64,000 bases of DNA from Amaranthus tricolor. Lineage: Eukaryota; Streptophyta; Magnoliopsida; Caryophyllales; Amaranthaceae. Position 1 is the stretch's first letter, and the number at the start of each line of letters is the position of its first letter. Below, piece after piece: positions 48,066 through 59,922 of the stretch. The stretch spans positions 13,795,338 to 13,859,337 of the forward strand of contig NC_080056.1 of the NCBI RefSeq assembly GCF_026212465.1. The letters run 5' to 3'. The notes below the pieces were generated by a model. The model made no database searches and was not told where the DNA came from. It was given only the letters and a program-made list of their open reading frames with translations. Both the position numbers and the translations under genes were made by a program.

Positions 48066-48426
48066 GGGGGTGTTTGGCTGTTGGTTGTCGGTGGTTGACT
48101 TTTTTAGTTGACTTGTTTGACTAGCTGGAAATATTAGTTGTTTTATTTGCTTTTAAGCTAGCTGCAAAATCCAGTTGTTTGTGAAGATGTTTGGTATTTT
48201 GAGTATTGGCTGTTGGCTGTTTATTAGAGAAAAAGTAGGCTAACAAGGCAAAAGCCAACCAAAAAGTTAGCTGGAGCAACTTTTTCATTTTAGCTTAAAA
48301 GCCAGCTTTTCAGCTGCTTTAAAAGCTATTTACCAAACACTTTTTTTGATTATTTGACCAACTAACAAGCCAAAAGTCAATAGCCAACCAAAAAGTTAAG
48401 CCAAAAACCATGTACCAAACACCCTC
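48066..48426. mobile_element. MITE with GGGTGTTTGG ends
   Basis: The left GGGGGTGTTTGGCTGTTGG is mirrored by the right CCAAACACCCTC. The diverged duplicate at 46860-47160 lacks the insertion, which fixes its limits. The flanks are TGA and TAA, compatible with a mutated TAA 3-bp target site (PIF/Harbinger type), but a hAT origin is not excluded. Confidence 0.75.
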
Positions 48427-48584
48427 TAAATGTTGGTTATATTCAGCTAAAATGATACCTTATGCCTAAATAGAAATTTGAAGAGACGAATTATTCCTCA
48501 AGAAAATAAGTATAAGGAAAATTGCAAGTTTTATGACTTTTGCTTAATAATTATTATATTACTAATATAAAAATCTGTACAATG

Positions 48585-48877
<293 letters not shown>

Positions 48878-49321
48878 GAGGGATCTAATGAGAAGGGGTA
48901 TGAAAATGAGAAGGGTGAGAAGGATTTTGAGCCGTCGATTTCTCAAAGATCTAATGGTGTGGATATCAAGCCGGAAAAAATAGGGCAATTAAAAAAAAAA
49001 TGCAAATTCGGTTTTTTTGAAGAACAGGGACTTTCTCTTCTGCGAAATCTTCGAAAAACCTTCAAAACCTTCGAAAAACCTTCGATTTATTCTGCGAAAT
49101 CTTCCTCTTCTCTTCAATTAAGGTATGCAAATTAGAAATTTACCATTTTATAGTTTTTATTTTTCGATTTGTTTTGATTCATTTCTTAGTTTTCATTTTC
49201 TTCTGCGAAAATGTTCCTCTTCTCTTGATTTCTTAGTCTGCCAAAAATCTTCACTTGTTTTCGATTTCTTATGTGTACCTTTTACAAATTCAGATTTGTT
49301 TTGATTGCTTTCTTAGTTTTT

Positions 49322-49440
49322 CATTTTCGTTTTCGATTTAGTATCTTCAAAACTGAGAGTCAGATTTTCATTTTCGTTTTCGATTTAGTATCTTCAAAAC
49401 TGAGAGTCAGATTTTCATTTTCGTTTTCTTTGTTGATTTT
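49322..49440 (+). repeat. 47-bp direct repeat in the transposase leader
   Basis: CATTTTCGTTTTCGATTTAG... recurs at 49322 and 49369, with a partial third start at about 49416. It lies in what looks like a 5' UTR intron, since ATTAAG|GTATGC donor-like sites occur at about 49118-49126 and 49486-49494. Confidence 0.8.
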
Positions 49441-49632
49441 GATTTACAGACTCAGATCTTGATTTGAATCTTCTTCTTCCCTTGAATTAAGGTATGCTAA
49501 TTGAAGATTTACATTTTAGGATTTATGTATCTTCAAAACTCAGAGTCAGATTTTCATTTTCGTTTTCTTTGTTGATTTTGATTAACAAACTCAGATTGAG
49601 ATACTATAGAAGATTTACAAAAAGTGCTTAAT

Positions 49633-52600
49633 ATGGAAGATTCACCAAAAACTTCCAACAATGAAAAAGAATTGTCAGGAGGTAATGTTATTATGTTCTT
49701 AGAAAAATCTTTGTTGCCAAGGTGAATGCTACTATGTTCTTAGAAAAAGATACTATGTTGTGATTAAAAGTTACTATGACAATGTATAGCTACTGTCTTC
49801 TCTTTTGTAATATTGAAAATCTTTGTTGCCAAGGTCAATGCTACTATGTTCTTAGAAAAAGATACTATGTTGTGATTAAAAGTTACTATGACAATGTATA
49901 GCTACTGTCTTCTCTTTTGTAAGTTTGAAAAATCTTTGTTGCCAAGGTCAATGCTACTATGTTCTTAAAAAAAGATACTATGTTGTGATTAAAAGTTACT
50001 ATGACAATGTATAGCTACTGTCTTCTTTTTTCAATTTTGAAAATCTTTGTTGCCAAGGTGAATGCTACTATGTTCTTAAAAAAAGATACTATGTTGTGAT
50101 TAAAAGTTACTATGACAATGTATAGCTACTGTCTTCTTTTTTCAATTTTGAAAAATCTTTGTTGCCAAGGTGAATGCTACTATGTTCTTAAAAAAAGATA
50201 CTATGTTGTGATTAAAAGTTACTATGACGATGTATAGCTACTGCCTTCTTTTTTTAATTTTGAAAAAACTTTGTTTCAAAAAGTAAATGCTACTATGTTT
50301 TTAGAAAAAGATACTATGTTATGATTAAAAGTTACTATGACTATGTATAGTTACTGTCTTCCTTTTTTAATTTTGGAAAAACTTTGTTGCAAAAGTGAAT
50401 GCTACTATGTTCTTAGAAAAAGATACTATGTTGTGATTAAAAGTTACTATGACGATGTATAGCTGCTGTTTTCTTTTTTTAATTTTGGAAAAACTTTGGA
50501 TTGTTATACAGGGACTCAAATTCCAAGAACTATTACACAAGTTACCCCAAATGGTTCAACCCTGTGGATTCCTCATTGTGAGTTTGATAAAAAGCCATTT
50601 GTTGGTATGGCTTTTGAAAACTTAGAGAAAGCCTTAGATTTTTATGGTAAATATGCTGAAATTTGCGGTTTTGATATACGTTCATCTACTACCTACAAAA
50701 AAAAGGGTATTGTTTTTTTAAAATATTTTGTTTGTAGTAGGGAGGGTATCATAAAACCTAAACCTAAGAAAAGTGCAGATGTTGTTGCACGTTGTAAGAG
50801 ATCAACCAAAAGAATTGGTTGTAAAGCTAGATTGATTTTGAAATATGACATAGCGAAGAGAACATACCATGTTTTAAAATTCGAAGAGGCGCACAATCAT
50901 TGTCTAGTTAGCCCTACATCGCGTCAATTTTTATTGGGTAATAGGAAAATGACTTTGTTGCACAAAAATTTCATATCTAAGAATGCACGGGTTAATATAG
51001 GACCGGTTAAATCCTTTAGATTGTTTAAGGAAAATGTCGGGGGTTATGAGAATGTGGGAGTGACAATGCAAGATTTTAAGAATTTCCATAGGGATTTGAA
51101 AGCATATATTAAAGGAGATGATGGGAAGATGTTGATCGAGAATTTTATCAGAAAAAGAGATATTTACACGGGGTTTTATTTTGATTATGCTTTAGATGAG
51201 GAGGACCACATATCACGTTTATTTTGGGCCGATGCGATAAGTAGAAAGAATTATTGTTTATTTGGAGAAATGGTTACTTTTGATTGTACTTATAACACCA
51301 ATAAGTATAGCATGGTTTTAGCCCCTTTTACTGGTGTAGATCATCATAAGTCTTGTATTACATTTGGTATAGGTTTATTAGCTAAGGAAGATAGTGAATC
51401 TTTTGAGTGGTTATTTAGAACTTTTTTACATTGTATGGGGGAGTGTATGCCAATATATTTGATAACTGATCAAGACCCTGCAATGAAAATTGCGATTAAA
51501 AATGTATTTCCACACACAATACACAAACTTTGCATGTGGCACATCATGAGTAAAGTGACTGATAAAGTTGGACCGGAATTGAACAAAAATGAAGATTTTT
51601 TGAAAGAATTAAATGGGTGTGTGTGGAATATTGATCAAGAAGAAGATGAATTTGAGGAAAAATGGGAGGGAATTATGACCAAATACAATCTTCAAACAAA
51701 TAAATGGTTTACTAGTATATTTAGTATACGAGATCAATGGATACCCGCATATTTTAGGGATATCCCATTGGGGGGGATTTTGAGAACTACATCCCGATCG
51801 GAAAGTGTTAATAGTTTCTTCAACCATTTTTCAAACCCGCACATGACACTTGTTGAATTTTATATGAGTTATGAAAGTGCAATGGATGCACAGAGGTACA
51901 AACAAGATAAGCTCAATGCTGAATCACTTCACACAAACCCACAATATAAAACACCATTGCCGATTGAAAAACATGCCGGTGAAGTCTATACTAGAAAAAT
52001 ATTTTTTCTTTTTCAAAATGAAGTTTATAAGTCTTGTTTCAAAACTTATATTCAAAGTATTGAAAAGATTGAAAGTGTGGAAAGTATAACTGTTTTGGAC
52101 TCAACGGTAAGTAAGATGTACAAGGTGAAATTTATACTGGGAAGTTCGATTGACGAGTTGAAGGTAGATTGTGATTGCAAGTTATTTAAACGGATAGGAA
52201 TATTATGTTCCCATGCGATTTGTGTTATGAGTGCAAGACAAATAACACAAATACCACAGCAATATGTTTTAGATCGTTGGACGAAGCTAGCATTAAAGAA
52301 GCCTATTTTTGATTTGCATGGGAATCTAATTGAAGAGAGCAAAAAGTGTAACAACGTGGGGAAGTTGTTGGGGGAAGTTTGGTGTGAAATATTCAATTGT
52401 GTAGGTTTAGCTCAACGGAGTGAGAGTGATTTACAATCACTTTTACAAAACCTAAAAGATATTAGTAGAAAATTGGAGGAAAGTGATGATGTGAGGGTGG
52501 ACATTACTAAAGAGCAACAAATCGAATTGTTAGTAGGCACAAGTTCATCTTCGACAATGGAAATACAAAACCCAATCCAATCAAAGAACAAAGGAAAAAG

Positions 52601-52739
52601 GCAAAGAATAATTGGGGAAAAGGAACAAACTATTGAGCAAAGCAAGAAGCCCAAAAGAAAGTGCAAAACTTGTGGTAAATTTGATTATCATGATAGTCGA
52701 AATTGCCCATCAACAAAAGATACCCCACTTAAGGTATAA
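49633..52739 (+). CDS. FAR1-related MULE transposase
   Basis: Two exons: 49633-49681 (MEDSPKTSNNEKELSG) and 50512-52739. The GT-AG intron joins G|GG and the total is 2277 nt (758 aa). A start at 50496 is also open but lies in the intron's acceptor. Residues about 46-148 form the FAR1 DNA-binding zinc cluster (C91, C120, H144xH146). A MULE transposase domain follows, with DDE-type residues D274 (VTFDCTYN), D336 (ITDQDPAM) and probably E447 (TSRSESVNSFF), plus CMWH. A SWIM zinc finger CDCK...CSH occupies residues 570-584, and a Lys-rich tail carries a knuckle-like CKTCGKFDYHDSRNC. All expected catalytic positions are present and the frame is unbroken, so it may be competent. The protein is expected to bind the element ends and cut in the nucleus. 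FAR1/FHY3 transcription factors derive from this family, but the inverted repeats mark this as the transposon gene. Confidence 0.92.
49711..50495 (+). repeat. Seven tandem copies of a 112-bp unit in the transposase intron
   Basis: The block TTTGTTGCCAAGG starts near 49711, 49823, 49936, 50047, 50159, 50271 and 50384, a spacing of 111-113 bp. Each unit contains TACTATG three times about 20 bases apart, followed by GTATAGCTACTGTCTTC. Copies diverge by only a few bases. Related copies or part-copies occur at 52870-53010, 53790-53850, 55895-56170, 56270-56330 and 57415-57475. Confidence 0.95.
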
Positions 52740-53019
52740 AATATATAATTTGCTTATATTTTATTGTATCCTTATTTAATAATTTGATTATGTAAATGAA
52801 AGTGCAAAATTTTTGTTATGCAGGAAAATTGATGCTGAAGAACAGATAGATGAAGAGATTATATTAAGATGACTATGGATAGCTACTGTCTTTTGTTTTG
52901 TAATTTTGAAAAATCTTTTGTTGCAAAAATGAATGCTACTATGTTCTTAGGAAAAGATACTATGTTGTTATTAAAAATTACTATGACAATGTATAGCTAC
53001 TGTCTTCTGTACATTTGAC

Positions 53020-53470
53020 TGTTTATGCACATCCACTCCATTCCCCCTCCTTTGTTATGCACCTTACTTGCCTCATTACTACTATTTTCCTTCGACACTG
53101 TTCTCTGCTCATCACAATCATCTATAATTAGTAGTGCCTCAAAGCCATTACTAGTCATTAGAGGATTACACTGGTATTGTGAAATCTCCCCAATTGGAGC
53201 ACACGGATGTTCTGCTGGATTCATAGCATCCTCCTTACTAGTGGATGCACAAGGTTCAAGAACATCAGCTGTTACTGCAATTTTAGTATTCCTACATGCT
53301 GCTAAATTTGCCCATTAAACATGGCGATTTTCTGGTCAATTGATAAACCTTTATTTTTTCTCACCCACTTCGACTTTACCGGCCTGAAACCATCCTCATT
53401 TACCAACAGATTAGGCCGGTGATTGGTTTGCTTGATGCCAACCCGACACTCCAATTCATGTGCCCAAACA
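53020..53470 (-). pseudogene. LINE ORF1-like scrap inside the MULE
   Basis: Minus-strand segments give HELECRVGIKQTNHRPN, EDGFRPVKSKWVRKNKG, ADVLEPCASTSKEDAM and SNGFEALLIIDDCDEQ, ending shortly after GGGMEW. This resembles the zinc-knuckle and C-terminal tail of plant L1 ORF1. One frame slip is seen. It could be another captured coding fragment. Confidence 0.4.
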
Positions 53471-53990
53471 AGTTAGAAGAAAAAAAGGTTCATTAATAAC
53501 TGCATAAGAACTTCTTCTTTATCTTTTTCAACTTAATCGCATCTAATAGAAGTAATTAATATCTTTGATTGAATTAATAGGAAAGCAAAGTACTGAAGTT
53601 AGCCATATATTCAAAAAAAAAAAGTAAGTAATTAATATCTTTTCAAATTGGATTGAGGATCCATTAGTAATGCAAAACTCTTTGATTCAGGTTCTTCGAG
53701 ATGGACGATGGAGCATATATTCAAAATTGTTAAACAACATTCAAAAAAAACAACAAAAAAGGCAACAGATTGTCAATCAGATTGTCAACAAAAAGTAACT
53801 ATGACAATGTATAGCTACTGCCTTCTTTTTTTAATTTGGAAAATAGAAAAAGATTGTCAGTCATAAAAAACTTCACACTAGATTATCTAGTAATTAGATT
53901 AGCTAGTAACTACAGTAATTAGATTATCTACTATGTTCCATCAAATGTTTGTACAACTAAAAAATTCACAACTTCATCTTGTACTTCACA

Positions 53991-56900
53991 TTAACGAATC
54001 TTTAATCTTCTGATAGAAACTTGTTTGGCAATGGAGCGTCTTTTATCCTTAAAATTGGACACCTCTTCTAAAACTTTAGATCTTTGTTTGTTCAAATCAG
54101 ATAACAATAAAGATCCAGCAATCTTAACTCTTGCAACATGTCTCAATGGAGCCTACATAAAAAGAAAATACATTTAGTTTGAATCTTTTAATTAGAATGT
54201 CATTCAAAAAAATTCATTTAAAGATAATATTAAGAAGAAAAATCGTAACTGCATTCAATATTGGACACTGGAAATCAACTGTTCCCTCAAAAAATAGCAT
54301 GCTCATCATCATGAATACATCACTTTCAATGTTAGTCCTAGCAGTCGTTTTCCAATCAGTGGGAACTCGTTCCAATTTCCATAATGGAATAACATCAGTA
54401 GCTTGCATCTTATCATCAAAAATTGTTGACAGCAAATCTTTCTACAAAAGTTTCATTTAAATATTTATTAATAAATATTTCATAATCTTAGCAACATAGG
54501 CAAAAGGTTTTTCAGGATAATAAAATGCTACACATACCATAGTGTCACCTAGCTTTCTAATTTCTTCTTCTGAAATAGCAGTATGGTTCACATTGTCAAT
54601 CCATTGCACTATTCTTAACTTCATATTCAAAAGAAGTAAGAAGTACTGACTGCCCTTCAGTATTGGAACCACAATCTGTATATTATATATCACTGAATCA
54701 ATAAATATATCTAAAAAAAAGTGACTGCACAAGTACTAACTACCTATTAGTAGCTATAATAACTAAAATAGTGACTATATAAGTAAATCAATCATTAAAA
54801 AAATATCTTACCAGATCAAACTTAGACAAATCAACTTGGTTGAAATCCACCCATTTGACCCAAGAATCATAAATTGAATCAATTTGTTGAGAACCACCAT
54901 TATTATTAAAATCCAACAAAGCAAGCTGTAAAAATAAACAATGAAATAACTAAAAATAGTTCAAAATAAAAGAAAAGTTATTTAGAATAAAAATGACAAA
55001 AAACGTACACTAGAACTAGCATTAAAAATGAACTTTTTGGAAGATTGTTTGTTCTTTTCATTTTCATTGAGTAATAAACACCAACAATCCACAACAGAAA
55101 CATGAGTACACTTTGAGGGATCCCCTAGAGTATAAAACTCTTCCCTTTGAATTCTCAAATTGTCCTCAAAATTCACAAGCAATTCACTGTCAAATAAAAG
55201 GAATAAAATAAGTATAATAAAAAACAAAAATCACAAAAAAAGAAAAACAAAAAAAAAGACTCACCTATTGTCGAAACATTTGTCAAAAACAAAACAATAG
55301 TCGACTGTTTCTTGAAGTAACGAACCAAGTGTTCTCATATATTTTTTGTTTGATTTCATCAGATGTGAAACAAACGTAAATTTATCATTCAAACCTCTAA
55401 AAGGAATGGAACACTTTGCCCTGCCATGTATCAATACATTCTCATAACCATGGCTTTCAAAAACAGTGACATTATTTGCCACATCATCAACAACTTGATC
55501 CAATTCAACCTCATCCACTACATCATCTTCAATTACCTGATGCAAAACATCTACATTACCCTCATCAGCAACAAAAACCTCATTCACCATACTTGGAATA
55601 GAGGTAACCCATTTAACCGTGTCAACTATCTCATCGATTGTATTCAGCACGGTAGGATTCATGAAAAAACTTTGGGTTTCAGAAAAAGATGTGGATGAGG
55701 TAGAAGGAACATCAGCAAAAGGGACAGGAGGAGAAGAAAATGAACGTTTTTGTTCTAAGAACAACTTAATTTTCTCCATGTAAAACTCAGAGACAACTTG
55801 AGTGTCCCTCCTCATGAGCATCAGCAACTCACATATTTCCTACAAAAATAAGTAAAGATAAAGTTAAATGTTGTTCAAATTAAAGTAACTATAACATTAT
55901 AAAAAAAAAATACTATGTTATGATTATTTTCCAAAAGTGAATGCTACTATGTTCTTAGAAAAAGATACTATTTTATCATTAAAAGTTACTATGACTGTGT
56001 ATAGCTACTGTGTTCTGTTTTGAAATTTTGAAAAATATTTGTTGCCAAGGTGAATGCTACTATGCTCTTAGAAAAAGATACTATGTTCTTAGAAAAAGAT
56101 ACTATGTTGTGATTAAAAGTTACTATGACAATGTATAGCTACTGTGTTCTATTTTGAAAATTTGAAAAATGTTTGTTATACAGTTCAGGGACTAATTATA
56201 CTTGTTATTATTAAATTAGGGATGAACTGATTATACAGTTCAGGGACTGATTATGTTCAGGGACTGATTAAAAGTTACTATGAACTAATGCCAAGTTACT
56301 ATACATTGAAAAATGCTACTGTCTTCAAAAAAAATATTTGTTATTATTAAAAAATATAATGTTGAAGGCAACATAAATAAGTAAGATTATACTTACATCT
56401 ACGGCTAATCGGCGTATATCAGAATTACGCATTGCATTTGAAGGCAACTGAAACTCAATTTTATCATCGTCTTGCACTGTTTGATCTCTGAAGGATTCTT
56501 TATTTACACTTGGTTGTGTAGTATCAACGTGGTTCACCTTTAACCCAACAGCTTGACCATACTCAAACACCATCGTCTCACTCACAGGATATGTACTCAA
56601 AATTAAACCACTGCCAAAATGATTAGCAGATGTTTCCTCCTTAATTCTTTTTGACACATCCTTATCAGTCCAATGAGAGATAAGAGGTAAAGAGGATGGC
56701 AAAGAGATATTCTTGAATTTCAAACGATGAAAATAAATAATTTCCAACAAAACAATGCATCCAGAAAAAAATTGCAACTTTCCTTTACGATATCTAATAA
56801 CAGAGTCACAAAACTGATCAAGACCATATTTACACCAATTAAAAGTACTAATCTTATTGGGATCTACTATAGACTTTACAATCTTAAGGTCTATTGTTCT

Positions 56901-57705
56901 GTTTTGGGTAGGGGCTAAGAAAGAAGAAATAGCATGCAAAACAAAAAGTTGCTTGAACTCATCCCCACCATCAATCATCTTAGGGATCATTCGTTCAAGC
57001 AATTCTAAGGGAATTGCTGCATTTGTATCTTCATAACCAAAAAAGGATCTAAATTCTTGTTTCAAGGGAAAATCAGGATTATACTTGTTCGCACACCTTG
57101 AAACTAATTCTACATCATTGTTTGGATTCAGAGGTAGACAAAAAAAACATCATATACGTCATGTTCAGAAATTTGAAAGCACTTGAAAGAGTCTATTGAA
57201 AACATACAACTACCGGGATCAAAACAATCTACAAGCCAACCAAGCATTGCAGATGGATTTCTACATAACTTTAAACTAAGAAGGCCACCAAAACCAATCT
57301 CTCTCACTGAGATTTTTTGTTTCTCAGTGAATCCCTTCATCAATTTGATCAATTGAGAAGGTCTACTTTTGGTCTGAAATGTAGATCTCAACCTGCAACA
57401 ACAAAAAAAATGTACAATGTTCTTAGAAAAAGATACTATGTTATCAATAAATGATACTATGACTATGAATAATTACAATGTTGATGACTTGGAATACTTT
57501 GTTGGAATTACAATGTTGGAATTCAACATAATAGTCGATAAAATTACCTTACAGACCTTTGTTGTACATTGTCAGTTTCCTCAGCTCTTCTCTTTCTTGT
57601 GTTGGAATTCAAATGTAAATTAGAAGTGGAGGGAATATCAACTGGAATACTGCGACCTCGTTGATGACCTGACTTCGAAGTTGACGAACCTCTTGTTTTT
57701 GCCAT
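53991..57705 (-). CDS. ULP1-like (C48 peptidase-fold) protein of the MULE, catalytic residues changed
   Basis: Exons, minus strand: 57705-57557, 57392-56397, 55839-55265, 55186-55009, 54925-54812, 54675-54538, 54441-54250 and 54152-53991. Splice sites and phases fit, except for a frameshift in an A8 run (T8 in the gene) at 57140-57147. Exon 1 is basic (RKRR). Exon 2 matches the N-terminal region common in MULE-borne ULP1 proteins (IGFGGLLSLKLCRNPSAMLG, EFRSFFGYEDTNAAIPLELL). The last exons resemble the peptidase core: VVPILKGSQYFLLLLNMK, IVQWIDN and TDWKTTARTNIESDVFMMMS. Active family members as I know them have HW where this has QY, and DCGVF where this has ESDVF. His and Cys thus look replaced and SUMO-protease activity is unlikely. 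Its role in the element is unknown. Confidence 0.75.
55895..56330. repeat. Dispersed 112-bp family copies in an intron of the ULP1-like gene
   Basis: Two near-full units (about 55925-56165) and one fragment (56268-56325) contain the same TACTATGTTCTTAGAAAAAG and GTATAGCTACTGTGTTCT words as the tandem array. A short 'cagggactgatta' direct repeat lies between them. Confidence 0.85.
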
Positions 57706-58505
57706 GACAACTAAAAAAAAGTGTGATAATCGAAGTTGAAGTCATCATCATGAAGATCAAAATGTAAAGGAAATAAAAATGTAATGTCGAGAATAATGAA
57801 AATCCAGAATGAAAAAGAATGAAAATGTAATGTCGAGAATAACATTACCTTCTGACAATCATCATGACAACTAAATAACAGAATAATACTCAAATCCAGA
57901 ATAAAAATCAAAATGTCGAGAATAAAAAAATCAAAACCCTAAAAATCGAATGAAAATGTAAAATCGCTGAATGAAGATCAACAGAAATTAACCCTAAATA
58001 TCAAATACCACAGTAATATTCAAATAAACACCAAAAATCGAAGAAAATAAACCCTTAAATCAAGAACGGTTGTGTTTTTATATACTAATTCAAGAACTGA
58101 AACAACAACACAAAACAAGCAAAAATGTCTACATTGTTGAGTTTTATTGAAGAAATACCTGAAATAAATTCGAAGAACGATTGAAGAACAATGAAAATGT
58201 CGAGATTCAAACGAAAGCAAAGCAGATTAAGTGTTGAAGAACGGGAGGAAGATGCAGATTCAAACGAAAATTCTTGAGGAAGATGGAACGGGAGGAAAGT
58301 AAAGTAGGAGAGAGAAAAAAAATTCTTTATATATTGAACCGGTTAATCAATAAAAAACCGGTTCATATTACATGTAAAAAGCAAAATGAACCGCGTGCAA
58401 CTATCAAATTAAACAAATTAAATCTGTCCGTTGATCAAAAAAATGAATGCTTTAGATTACTTCTCACCCTTCTCATTTTCATACCCCTTCTCATTTGATC
58501 CAAAA

Positions 58506-59438
<933 letters not shown>

Positions 59439-59922
59439 TCCTTGGCAGGTTAGATTTGAATGTGGCCCGATCCAATTTGTTCAACTAGAGCTGCCACTTC
59501 AACCACGAAGATAAATCCAAGCCTTTATAGTTGCAGTTCTCTAAACCGGTGTCATCTAAACCCAATTCTTTCTTCGTATTCAGGTCACCCCACAATCTGG
59601 CCTATGATTCGTCTCATCGATACCAGTATGTTCCTCAATAAGTATTTAGAGAAAATACGCAGAGTTGATAAACGGCAAATAGAGCAACTTTGGTAGCTTG
59701 AAGTTACTGTTACATAATAGATATACAATATCTTTACATGGAATATCATAAATAATGCAGAAGCATCCAATAGGTACAAAATGTCATATTATACAAATCA
59801 TCAGAAACTATACTAAAGTAAATTTGTAAGAAAATGATAATTACTGCACAGGAGTCGCAAGATTATATGTACCCCAAGCAAAATCCTCATAAATATACAG
59901 AGCCTCGTATACACGACATTCT
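59439..59922 (-). other. Region 3' of the RVE-like gene
   Basis: Probably the 3' untranslated region and spacer. The plus-strand open frame at 59460-59696 shows no recognisable motif. Confidence 0.45.

Noticed and set aside
50496..50511. ATG at 50496 as the transposase start
   Set aside because: It lies within the branch-point/acceptor region (TTGTTATACAG). The upstream exon at 49633 with a good donor joins in frame and gives a better N-terminus.
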